Below are positions 35,885 to 46,950 of a DNA stretch of 64,000 bases, one piece after another. Location of the stretch: the NCBI GenBank assembly GCA_963930655.1, contig OZ005617.1:9426501-9490500 (forward strand), given 5' to 3'. Position numbers and translations under genes: made by a program. The notes beneath the pieces are model-generated. The model did not search any database. It was not told where the DNA came from and was given only the letters and a program-made list of their open reading frames with translations. Positions within the stretch are counted from its first letter, which is position 1; each line of letters starts with the position of its first letter. This stretch comes from Myrica gale. Taxonomy: Eukaryota; Streptophyta; Magnoliopsida; Fagales; Myricaceae.

Positions 35885-37830
35885 AAAAACATTGAAGTTT
35901 TGGGAACGGACATTACTGTTGTGGCCATTTTCTTCTCCAGTGGTGAACAGAGCCTATGGAAGGTCACGAGCCCCTATTCAAATTTTAGGGGATGCAGTAG
36001 GGTCACGAGATCTTCATGCATCAATAGTGGCAGGCTTCATGCTTCCCCAATTATTTTCCTCTTCCATGTCGAAGGAGAAAGTTGTCGTTGGAAAGTGTCC
36101 TGTTGGTTTGTTGAAACGAGAGTTGACGTCTTTTTCCAGAGCTGGATAGCAATCGTCAACTAACATCTCTGTTATCTCGCATGCAAAAGATGAGGACAAC
36201 AGGGAGGCACATTTGGTGATTCCCAATGAGGCTTTTATTAAGCCGCCACTGTGGTTAGTTGTGTCAGATAGATATGTGTGGGAGACTTTACTGAGGATGA
36301 GAGGGGAGCTGGATCGCCTGATTGGTTTGGTGAGACGCACGTCTGCTGCTGGGCCCATGGAAAACTTAAAATGCCTAGTTTGTGGGTTTAAGCTGAAGGC
36401 CCAAAGGTCGGCGGTCGACTTCGATACCCCTAAAGGGTTGACCATTAGGTCACGACCGTCTTTCGAGGGGAAGAACCGGGGCTAGTAGGCTCTACAGATC
36501 CTGTACCTGGTAATTTCGGGCCAGCGGGCCTTACAGAGTACGTTCTCTGGCATTATCCAGGGTTTTTCCTTGGGCCTCCCGGGCCAGCAGGTCATCCAGG
36601 GTGAGTCCCCAACATATTGGGCTCCCTGGGGAATAACCCGGGCCAACAAACTATCTAGGGTCCCCTAGGCATTACGGGCCAGCAGGCCATGCAGAGTGCG
36701 TCCCCAGGCATTACACAAGTCTTGTCCTCTGTCATCCCCAAACAACAGGCCATGCAAGGTGAGTCCCCGATCATATTGGCCATCCCGGGACAAAATTCTA
36801 AGGGCTCCCTGGGCTCACATGCCTTCTCCTCGGGCAATTAGGGTAATTAGGTACTTTTAAACCCTTTGAAGAAGGTCCGCTGTGAAGGGCGTGTCGGGCA
36901 TTTCTGGCTTATGTTCGGCCCTTCCCGGAAGACCAAGCACTCCAGGACTGGAGCGTTGGATTCGGGTATGCCTGGGTCGCAGGCTTCAGAGTTCTTCGTG
37001 CATTGTCTCGCGAGCTCTTCTAATGTCTCTCGACTACCGCCCCCAGGTCCCAGCCCTAGCTTGGGTCATTGTCGGCTTTGTTCCCGATGGGCGAAGGTGT
37101 TGTTGGAGTGTTTTTGAAGCCGGCTGTGAGTCCCGACGGCGAATCTGGGTTGGTTGTGGTCTCTTCTATATCTTCGCTTGCGCTAATTGTAGCAAAAGAG
37201 GTAGGTGAAATGTCGTCGGCGACAGTGCTTTGTTGTGTAATGGGTTCATCTGTTCCGACAGCCTCTCCCTTTGCTATCAGTTGTAATTCTGTGGGAGAAG
37301 AGGCTTTCGGTTCTGTTTTGGCAGAGCTCATGGAGTTGATAGAATGCATCATTTCTGAGGCTTTTGTTTTGTCTGAGCCCGTGGCCCCGTCGGCACCCCA
37401 GGAGATTCTCGCAGGTGGTCTACCTACCCTTCCCTTGCCACCTACGCCCGTGTCTTCTCAGTTGTTGAAATGTGATTTTGTCCAAACCTCCGATGGAGAA
37501 CCAGTCGATCTTTGAGCTCAATAGGTTGTTTGATGCAGTTGAGCCCAACGGTTCTGCTTCTGGGAACGAGAGTTTCGATTGGGTGCTGAGTTTGGTTTCT
37601 TCTGTTCAACAAGTGGTTGGAGTTTCTTGTGATGACAACGTGGAACAGTTGATTTCGCTGTTTGCTTCATTGGAGAAGGAAAGATTTCAGCACAGTTCTA
37701 AATCTCCTTGTCCATCGTTGGGCAGAGGTCTTAGGGAGCTTAAAGGTTTGAATTCTACAGTTAATTACGAGGGGAAGACTTATGTTTTCAAGAAGTCTAG
37801 GAAGAATGGGAGGGATTCGCAGCATTCATT
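35885..37830 (+). pseudogene. LINE ORF1, remaining part
   Basis: Coding-like sequence broken into frames: 35892-36149, 36213-36485 (DRYVWETLLRMRGELDRLIG), 37069-37515 and 37472-37834 (EPVDL/QSIFELNRLFDAVEPNGSA). The last frame ends overlapping the endonuclease ATG (ATGAAG at 37831). The order is as expected of ORF1 before ORF2. Domain assignment is weak; position is the main argument. Confidence 0.5.
36510..36840 (+). repeat. Degenerate GC-rich repeats in LINE ORF1
   Basis: GGGCCAGCAGGCCAT/GGTCAT and CAGGGTGAGTCCCC recur about five times at irregular spacing of 50-75 bp. This block is far more GC-rich than its surroundings. In one frame it would give Pro/Gly/Gln-rich sequence. Confidence 0.55.
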
Positions 37831-38318
37831 ATGAAGCCTAGAATCATTAGTTGGAATGTTATGGGGCTCTATGATAGAGTTAAATGTCATAGAGTTGGTA
37901 ATTTACTAAGGGGTTGGAGACCTGATCTTGTGTGCTTGCAAGAGACAAAGTTGGTAGTTGTGTCTCGAGCCACCATTCGGAGTCTTTGGGTGTGTCCCAT
38001 GTTGGTTGGTGTTGTCTTGAGGCTGAGGGTGCTTCGGGGGGGTAGTGTCGAGTGTTTTTCAATTTCGGTGATTTTGAAGAATATTGAGGATGGGGCTCTA
38101 TGGGGTTTCTCGGGGGTCTATGGCCCTAATGCGGATAATAGGAGTCGGTTTCTTTGGGATGAATTGGTTGGGATGTTGGAGTGGCGGGATCTACCTTGGT
38201 GTATTGGGGGAGATTTGAACATTTCTCGCTTTCCAAGTGAACATTCTGGGATGAAGGGGTTTAGTAATGCCATCATGGAATTTTCGGAGTTTATTGATGA
38301 TATCTAGTTGATCGATAC
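37831..38318 (+). pseudogene. LINE ORF2 endonuclease, first part
   Basis: The apurinic/apyrimidinic endonuclease that nicks target DNA for L1 integration. It reads MKPRIISWNVMGLYDR (SWN metal-site Asn), LVCLQETK (QETK catalytic Glu), GFSGVYGPN, and WCIGGDLNISRFPSE (GDLN catalytic Asp/Asn), ending FSEFIDDI before a TAG where relatives have a coding triplet. It is then interrupted at 38319 by an LTR-derived element, with target duplication GATAC (38314-38318), and continues at 39819. Confidence 0.88.
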
Positions 38319-39818
38319 TGTAACGCCCCCGGCCCAAACTCCATACGGATAGATTTCCATATAAAATCTCGACAATCTCTTTTTACCACGAATTTGTTCA
38401 GTTCCCCAAATAATACATCAAAACCATATAAAAATACGGTGCTGCAAATTTCGGGGACGAAATTTCTTTTAAGGAGGGGAAATTGTAATACCCCGTCCCG
38501 AAAAATGTGTAAGTGATTAATTTGAATGTTAAATGAAGAGATAGTGCTTAATCCTGTGTTTGATTTTTGGATATAGGTTGAATTTTATTTTTGAATTTAA
38601 AGGTGCTGATATGGAGATGTGATCTATATTTGAATTTAAAGGTTTGAATAAAGATTTGATCTTGAGTTAAATTTAAAGGTTAAGATATGGATAAAGATTA
38701 TTCTTATAGTTGAATTTGAAATATATGGATAAAGATCTTATGTTTGAATTTTAAAGTGATGGATAGAGATATGTTTGAATTTTAAAGTTGCAGAGATTGA
38801 GCTTAATAAATAGTTGCAGAGAATGTATATTGGAGACCAAAATTGGGATTGAGGTTGTGCTACTAATTTCCGAGAGATTATTCGGCAATTATTGGAGAAG
38901 TTTTAAGGATTGATTAAACGTTCGAGGTAAGGGGTTCTTCAATGAGATTTTGAACGTTCATCGTATTTTATATTGTTTGATGTATTATTTGGGGAACTGA
39001 ACAAATTTTGGATAAAAAGATATTGTTGAGATTTTCGTAAAACTCAATTGAAATATTTATAACTTGTTTGGTGAGCATGCTGTGAAAATTATCCTTGCGC
39101 TGGTGATATATCTCTATGGTCTTTGTGGCCAATTTATCCTTGTGGTCTGTGTGGCCAATTTGATACCCCTCGTGGTATTTGGAGGTCTTTGTGGCCTGGA
39201 TGTCTATTTGGCCTAATATTTTGAGGTCTTTGTGGCCTGGAGGTCTGTGTGGCCTGATATTTGGAGGTCTTTGTGGCCTGGAGGTCCGTGTGACCATTGG
39301 TGATTTCCCTATATTGCGCGGCCTTGGATATTTTTGTTACAAACTGATATTTTTGGATTCGGTATGGCTCACAATGTTTTATTCTGGATTTCGGCTATTG
39401 TGATAAAATTGTCTTTTCCCCAACCCTCATTGACTTACTACTTACTGAGCTAGTCGTAGCTCAACCCTTATTTTCATATTTTCCAGAGTTGGCGGAATTA
39501 GAGAAGTTCGAGGAGCTTCAAAGATAGTTGTGTTTTGAAGGCGAGTTTTCAAGAGTACATTTGAAGATTAATGTTGGGGAATTCAATATTGTATTATTTT
39601 GGGAGATCATCAATATTGGAAATATCGGATATGCTAATATAAATTTTAGGGCTCGGATTGATATTTTTGGGCTTTTTACGGTTTATGAATATTTTGTTGA
39701 GGTTGTACAAAATTAGTTTTGAAATATTGGGGCCTAGATAAATGATTATCCGTAGTAAAAAAGCCTAATTTTATACGAAAAATCTATTCGTATGGAATTT
39801 GGGCCTCGGGGCGTTACA
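38319..39818 (+). mobile_element. LTR-derived Gypsy-like element with an inverted LTR piece
   Basis: A 1500-bp insertion with exact target duplication GATAC (38314-38318 and 39819-39823). A full LTR (38485-39818) starts TGTAATACCCCG, ends GGGGCGTTACA, and is preceded by a purine-rich tract (AAGGAGGGGAAAT) with GGGGACGAAATTTC. To its left, 38319 to about 38440 is an inverted, shortened copy of LTR sequence, so both outer ends are the same LTR end (TGTAACGCCCC from outside inward). No coding domain is present. Confidence 0.82.
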
Positions 39819-40620
39819 GATACTCCTTTGTTGGGTGACCCCTTCAATTGGTCTAGTGGAAGGCATGTTCAATCTTGGTCCAGGATTGATCGCTTTCTCT
39901 TTAATCCTAAATGGGAGTCTATGTGTTCGGATGTATCTCAGAAGAGGTTTCCTCATTTGCTGTCGGACCACTTCCCGATAAGATTGGAGTGTGGTGTAGT
40001 GGGAAGTGGCATGCGACCTAGGTTTGAAAACATATGGCTCAAGGCGAATGGGTTCGTTGATATGGTGAGGTTGTGGTGGAGATCTTATGTTTTTTCTTGC
40101 ACGCAGTTTTTTGCTTGCTTCTAAATTCAAGGCTCTTAAGAGAGATCTCATTATTTGGAACCGCGAGCTAATCGAGGATGTTGCCTTTCAGAAGTCCTCA
40201 CTGTTACATGAGCTCTCTTTACTTGATTCCTTGGAAGAAGGTGGGCTAATCGTTGAGGTTGGCAAAGTTGGGAAGTTGGAAGCCTCGAAGGAGTTAGAGC
40301 TTTTGATTGATTTGGAGGAGACTAGCTGGAGGCAGAAATCTAGAGCTCTTTGGCTCAAAGATGGTGATCGGTGCACTAAGTTTTTTCATTGGGTGGCTAA
40401 CTCCAATAGAAAGGTTCATTCTATTTCTTCGTTGGTGTTTGACGGGGAACTTGTGGAGGATACAGAGCGTCTTTCTGAGGAGACTGTTAGCTTCTATGGC
40501 TCTTTGTATCATGAACCTCTATCGTGGAGACCGTTGTAAGATGACTTGGGATTTGATGCGATTTCTGGGGAGGAGGCTGATTGGCTTGAAAGATCCTTTG
40601 ATGGGGTGACCGGTGTTGTG
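39819..40620 (+). pseudogene. LINE ORF2 endonuclease C-part and linker
   Basis: It resumes as TPLLGDPFNWSSGRH, SWSRIDRFLFNPKW (RIDR), LLSDHFPIRLECG (SDHFPI, the catalytic SDH motif). A frameshift near 40100 leads to KALKRDLIIWNRELIE and WRQKSRALWLKDGDRCTKFF, the linker that joins endonuclease to reverse transcriptase in plant L1, to about 40540. Confidence 0.88.
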
Positions 40621-41420
40621 AGGAGTCTTAATGGGGACAAAGCCCCCAGTCCGAATGGCTTTTCCATATCTTTCTATCAATCTTGCTAGGATGTAGTCAA
40701 TGGTGATGTAATTTCTATGTTTAATGAGTTTGCTCAGGTCGGGAAATTTGTTAAAAGTCTCAATGTCACTTTCATTGTCTTGATCCTGAAGAAGCATGGG
40801 GCTATGGAGCTTAAGGACTTTCGTCCTATTAGCCTTGTGGGAGGGGTCTACAAAATCTTGGCGAAAGTTCTAGCTAATAGGCTTAAGCTGGTCTTGGGCA
40901 CCATTATTTCGTCTTGTTAGAGTGCTTTTGTGAGGGGTAGACATATTTTGGATTCGGTTCTGATTGCGAGCGAGTGCATTGACTCTAGGTTGCACTCTAA
41001 TTTGCCTAGCATGCTGTGCACGCTTGATATCCATAAGGCTTATGATCATGTCAACTGGAGCTTCCTCCAGTTGCAGAGGTGTGGCTTTGGAAATAAGTGG
41101 TGTAGATGGATGGATTTTTGTATTTCTTCTCCTAGATATTCGGTGATGGTGAATGGGTCTCTTAAGGGATTCTTTAGTGGTTCCCGCGGTTTGCACCAAG
41201 GCGACCCCCTCTCGCCCTTTTTATTTGTTATTGTCATGGAAGCCCTGAGTCGGATGCTGAATAGGCTGGTTAAGGCGAGATCCATTGAGGGTTTCACGGT
41301 TGGCAATAAGGGGTGAGTATGTCTCATTTGTTCTTCACAGATGACACTCTTATTTTGTGTGGGACTGAGGAGAGCCAGTTTTACCACCTTCGGTGTCTTT
41401 TGCTTTGTTTTGAAGCTGTG
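40621..41420 (+). pseudogene. LINE ORF2 reverse transcriptase
   Basis: RT motifs in order: [10 protein letters not shown] and SFYQSC (40630-40690), LKDFRPISLVGGVYKILAKV (40810), SAFVRGRHILDSVLIASE (40920), catalytic motif A LDIHKAYDHVNW (41020), motif B GLHQGDPLSPFLF (41190), motif C FTDDTLI (41335), where most relatives have FADD. In-frame TAG codons interrupt near 40687 and 40918, and a frame change lies near 41313. It acts by target-primed reverse transcription in intact relatives; this copy cannot. Confidence 0.92.
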
Positions 41421-42721
41421 TCTGACCTTAAGATTAATCTCTCAAAATATGAGGCTATTCTCATTGGAGAGGTGGGCAATGTCCAAGTTCTGGCTGATAT
41501 TATAGGTTGTAAGGTTGCTTCTTTACCTATCACTTATCTTGGCCTCCCTTTGGGAGCTCGCTTTAAAAGCATTAATATTTGGAATGACATTATTGAGATA
41601 ACAGAAAAGACATTGGGTGGTAGAGTTACTTTGATCAAGTCTACTCTTGTTAATCTCCCAACTTATTTCTTGTCTTTGTTTCCCATCCCTTCAGACGTGG
41701 CTTGTAGATTGGAGAAGTTGATTTTTCGTGGGCCAGCAATGTGTCAGAGCATAAGTTTCACTTGCTTAAATGGGAGAAAGTGTGCTGCCCTATAAGGCAA
41801 GGAGGGTTGGGTATTAGACGCTTAATCACTTTCAATAAGGCTTTGCTTGGGAAGTGGTTGTGGCGCTTTGCTTTCGAAAGTAACAGCTTGTGGGGAGAAG
41901 TTCAGGAGTGTGTTGGGTGGGTGGAGAACCTTTTACGAGGAGAGGAGTTTATGGAGTTGGTCTCTAGAGGTTTATTAGGAAAGGGTGTGATCCTTTTAGC
42001 CACTTGATCAGGTTTGAGGTGGGTCGTGGTAATAGAGTTCACTTTTGGAGTGACCTTTGGTGTGGGGAGAGACCCTTAAGGATTATCTTCTTGTCCCTCT
42101 TTTCTATTGCTATTAATAAGGATGCTTGGGTGGCGGATAATTGGGAGGGGAATTCTGGTTTGGGAGTTTGGAATGTTCAGTTTTTGAGGGCTGCGAACGA
42201 TTGGGATGTTGAGCTTTTTTCGGCTTTATACTCTTTTCTTTATTCCAAGCCCTTGAGGAGTGGGGTTGAAGATAAGTTGCGCTGGCCTGGCACCAAGAAT
42301 GTCATCTTCTTGGGGAAATCGTTCTATGGGCTTCTTTCTTGTAGCCCTGTTATGTCTTTTCCGTGGAGTCAAATATGGAGGTCCCTTGTTCCTATGAGAG
42401 TCTCATTCTTTGTGTGAGAAGCGGCGCATGAGAGACTCTTGACTATAGATAATTTGAGGAGGATGGGTCTTTGCTTACTTGATTAATGGTGCTACCTTTG
42501 TAGGTGCAATGGGGAATTGGTGGATCATATTTTCCTTCATTGTGATGTCGCTAGGGATTTATGGGTCTCATGTGCTTAGCATTATGAATTATTGTTGAGT
42601 TATGCCTTCTAAGGTCATTGAGGTGCTGTTTTGTTGGAGGCGGAAGTTCATCAACCCTCTTGCTTCGAAGGTTTGGAAGATGATTTCTTTGTGTATTTGG
42701 TGGGTTATTTGGAGGGAGAGG
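41421..42721 (+). pseudogene. LINE ORF2 C-terminal region with zinc-binding domain
   Basis: After the RT: ITYLGLPLGARFK (41530), GRVTLIKSTLVNLPTYFLSL (41610), RQGGLGIRRLITFNKALLGK (41797), VGRGNRVHFWSDLW (42010), MRVSFFV (42395), then the zf-RVT motif [20 protein letters not shown] (42490-42550). It spans several frames with stops. Interrupted at 42722 by a solo LTR (target duplication AGAGG); a short tail resumes at 46719. Confidence 0.88.
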
Positions 42722-45700
42722 TGTCACGCCCCGAACGGCATCCCGCAGGGACCGTGACAGCCGCGAGCTATCCCCCGGATGGCTCCAGCGTTCTTACTTA
42801 TATACTTACGTGCTTACGGCGGAAACGTACAGGATCGCGAGGGATTCGAGCTAAATCATACATAATCGGGGTTCTCATTAAGTTTTCATACAAAACATAT
42901 ATAACATATTAAAAGCCAACTAGTGACGCTCAAGCCACTATCATCAAAATTTAGAACATATTTCTTGTGCTTCTATGTCAGGTAGTCCTCCTGACTCTCT
43001 TCACCTGAGGCATCTGGAATGACACAATTTTGAAACGTGAGTCAAAAAGACTCAGTATGGGAAAGACATAAATTACTCAGTATGGGAAAGACATAAATTT
43101 GAAACATGCTTCTTGACTTATGCTTGCTTACTCATGCTCGCTTAATCATGGAAGAAAGAACTTGATAAGTGATGCACATGCATGTCATGAATATGCGTAT
43201 GCTCTTGCTTAAATTCGGCCCCATGCCCTTGAAAATTACTTATTCATACTTGTGCCACTCTTGGCCTTTTCATAACCATTTCATATCTTTTACTTGTGGG
43301 CTCGCTCCATTTAACCCCTGAAGTCAGGGTTATGCGTTCTCTTTGGAACCGTCCCTGAATTCCCTTGGGGACCTTACATACGGTCAGCTAGCGCACCTTC
43401 TCGCATTCGTCCTTCAGTGGCTAGACTTGACCCTTGGAGGCCCACACCTTCTCAATGTCCTTCAGTGTGGTTGCACAGCCTCGTGGATTCACCCATCCTT
43501 CTCGCATTCGTCCTTCGGTATGGGAGTCCATCTTGATGGTACGGTACCGACCAGTGCCCCTTAACTTAACTTATCGTTTCATAAAACTTTTCATAGTCTT
43601 TCCATAAAATCATTGCATAAACATTCTTCTTGAAAAATTCATGCAATGCACATGTCGTGTCATGCTCTATTAAACTCTCATGCTTGTTCATGAAACGATG
43701 CAATGTGTCATTCCAGTTTTGAAAAAGGAACACTTACTGTCCACTTACTAATCCACTTACACTTTGTCTTCTTTGGTAGTGTACAAGACACGTGGATCGC
43801 CTACAAGCGATTCAAATATTTCTTAGACTTTAAGAAATAGTACGTAATCATTAAATATTTGCATTTTTGAAATCGGTCATCAACCAAAGATATATATATA
43901 TCACTGAAATTCATTTAATCCTTTAAGATATTTAAAACTTAGTTTATTAAATCATTAATATTTTTTATTGCAATATAATATATATATATATATATCCATG
44001 TACATGTCTCGATTAGGGTTTAATTAACACCCACGGATTTAGAATTAAACCTAAGTCTCTTATTATTACATGTACTCCATTAAAACCTTATATTAAACTA
44101 TTAATAAATTAATCACGATTAAATCTTAACTTGGACTTTAAACCTCAATTAATCCCAAGTACTAACCCTAACTAGGGTTCCAAATAATATTTTCATTACA
44201 TGATCATGGTTCTTCAATATTCATTCCAATTAGCCTAAATCCTAATTTCCTTATTCATCACAACAATGATAATCCATTAATCATAAATTGCACTTAGGGT
44301 TTCTACACATTAGGCATTCGGCCAACACCAAGTTCTATGTGTTCCTTAATCACAATTTATCTCCAATGGTGACCCCATCCTCCATTCAACAGGTTCACAA
44401 CTTAGGATCTAAAAATCAAAACACAAACACAAGTTATCACTCATAGCATTATTCGGCCAACACCAAAATATCACAACACCACTAGGTTTTCTTCGGCTCT
44501 TTTGCTTTGCATGCATTCTTCACATTTCAAGGTTAATTTTCATGCAATAGATTACTAAACTTACACATAACATGGCCAACCAACAGATCCAAGCATATAT
44601 AAAATCATTCTCAAAGATTTAGGGCACACATGGTTCGGCCATACACCAAAACATCACATTTTTCATACCAAAATCACAACATGCATATCCTTTGCATTTT
44701 ATCACCTATCTTGCATGTATCAACTTCATATCTTCATCATCCATAACCAACATGACTAGATCTACACTTTATACACACTAACATCCATAGATCTAAGGAA
44801 AATATTTAACTTGCAACCAATCAACACAACAAGACCTAGATCTAACTTCCTTCAACAAGCATTGTTCTCCATTTGCGTTTTTCTTCACATACAATCTTAG
44901 ATCTAAGGTTTTCATGGTTAGATCTAGCATTTAAACAACCTAGGGTTCTTAAGCATTCAAGATCTATACATAAAACCATTCGGCCATCTTTATACTAAAC
45001 CAACAACATCACATTTGGTCTTACCTTGTTGACTATCCCAAGCTTGAGTACCTAGAAAATAAAATGTCTTAGGTTAGTATTTATGAAACTTTAGGTAAGA
45101 TCATCAAATAGAACCAAGCTTACCTCTACCTTTACCAACTTTTCCTAAACTCCTCTTTCTTCCAAGTTTCGGTTCACCCTCCTTAGAAAATATCCAAGCT
45201 TGATTTGAGGAGCTAATGTGGGTTCTAAGGTGGGTAAAAGAATGTGGTAAGCTTGAAGAGAAATGAGGCTAATGGTTAGGGTTTTTCAAGGAAGAGATGG
45301 GATTGCACCAAGAGAGATTTGGTAACTACAAAAGAGGTCTACACTTGGGCTTTTAGAATGTGATTTGGAAGACAAGAAGAGTGTGGTTTAGAGTGCAAGA
45401 GGAAAAAGGAAACAAACCTTGAACTTGGGTGTATGGTTCGGCCAAGAGAAGAAAATGGGAGAGAGTTGAGAGCAATGAAACTTTCGGCCAAGTGAGGAAA
45501 AATTTGGAAAGTGAAGTGCATGAGAGATTCGGCCAAGGCAATTGCAAGAGAGGTGTGAGAGAATGAGTCTCCCAAGGCAATTTAAGGCTATGACACAAGA
45601 CTTGAGGGGTTGAGTTGACAAGAGAGAGAAATTTGAAGGAAAAGGGAGGAATGGGGGGGGCCTTGGTCGACCAAGCTTGCACCTTCCTTCTCTCTCTCTT

Positions 45701-46718
45701 TTCATCTTTTCATCGCATCAATTCTTGTCTCCCTAAGCATGGCTTGCATTTAATTTGGTTTCTCTCTCTCCTCACATGATTCATACGTAACTCCCACTTC
45801 CCCCCTTGATTTTTCTCTTCTTTTTACTTCCATGTGTTGTCTTGTCACATTGCATGCATCTTACACCTCTTACACCTCTTACACTTCACATGGCATTTCA
45901 CTTTTTGGCTTTTCCAATTCACTACTAGCCCATTCACGTAAAAGCCATCTCATTTACTTTGTTTGGTTGCTTTCCAACCAACCTAGTTACTTCCACATTT
46001 AAATTGCAACTAACTTTCAACTTGGTTACTATCTCACCTAACTTATCACTCATAAGCTCTCTAGCTTATCATCTCATAAGCATGATATCTTATCCTATGA
46101 TAATGGCCCTAGCCTATCTCTACAATAACCACAAGGACTTATCACCCTAAAAGTTTCCTAACCTATCATCATGCTTGCTTATCACTATGATAAGCAAGTG
46201 TGCTTATCATTTAAATCTCTCTTAAACCTTATCACATTATTACATAACTTATCATTTAATATTCTAATGAAAATTCTATTACTAATCTAGGCCACAAGGT
46301 AATAATACATGTCACATATGAATGACATAAGATATTCAATCAATGTCTTCAAAAGAAATTCATGATTTATCCCTTAACTATTTTCGGCATATATAAGGAA
46401 ATCTTTAAGTCATAATTTAAATTTTATGGTCCATGAAACATATTAAGTAAATGAAAAATATAAATTCATAAGAGAGAAACTTACTTGCAAATTTCGGCTC
46501 CTTAAAGAAAAATATAATTTAAACTTTGCATAAAATGACAAGAAAATTATTTAAGAAATTTCATGAAATAAAATCTCATTTTAATCGAAGTACCATAACA
46601 TAAGGATTATGCCATACATTGGCCAAAAACATGGCCCCATGATGAAATAAAAGCTAATACACTGGAACATAAAAGATAATACATAAGAAATAACGTAGGA
46701 GAAAATCGGGGTCTCACA
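42722..46718 (-). mobile_element. Solo LTR inside the LINE
   Basis: A 3997-bp LTR of the long-LTR Gypsy family on the minus strand: TGTGAGACCCCG at 46718, CGGGGCGTGACA at 42722, exact target duplication AGAGG (42717-42721 and 46719-46723). It is of the GATAAG type, with the cluster at 46035-46265. No internal region. It is younger than the LINE. Confidence 0.93.
46035..46265 (-). promoter_or_regulatory. GATAAG/CTTATC array in solo LTR
   Basis: CTTATC hexamers recur about ten times, 450-680 bp from the LTR start, as in the other solo LTRs. Confidence 0.5.
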
Positions 46719-46950
46719 AGAGGAATGAGAGGTGTTTTGAGAACTCTTTCTCGTCTTTAGTCGGGTTAAGGGGCTTGTTGTTGAGTTCCCTTTTTCTTTG
46801 GGCCAATGCTGTTTTGGGCTCTCCTTTTTCTTATTTTGCTGATTTTCTTAGCTTTGTAGCTTGCTTGGAGTAGGTCCTCAGTATAGCTCTTTGTACTGTT
46901 ACCTCTTTTTGTTTTTCCAATAAAATTCTTCTTACTTATCAAAAAATAAT
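46719..46950 (+). mobile_element. LINE 3' end and tail
   Basis: The C-terminal LINE frame resumes (RNERCFENSFSS ... FLWANAVLGS) and ends in 3' UTR with AATAAAATTC and TTATCAAAAAAT. After this the LINE stops and unrelated AT-rich DNA begins. Confidence 0.75.

Larger units (their letters stand above)
35100..46946 (+). mobile_element. L1-type LINE, 5' inverted, with two nested LTR elements
   Basis: A plant L1 on the plus strand: ORF1 remnants, an apurinic endonuclease, reverse transcriptase, a zinc-binding C-terminus, and a 3' end with CCAATAAAATTCTTC and TTACTTATCAAAAAA near 46918-46948. The first part (about 35100-35880) reads ORF1-like on the minus strand, as produced by 5' inversion during insertion. 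Without the insertions at 38319-39818 and 42722-46718 the length is about 6.3 kb, near full size for plant L1. Several in-frame stops and frameshifts show it is dead. I found no clear target duplication, and the 5' limit is approximate. Confidence 0.85.

Noticed and set aside
38319-39818. Ordinary solo LTR
   Set aside because: The left terminus is an inverted LTR end, and a purine tract plus a true LTR start lie inside at 38485.
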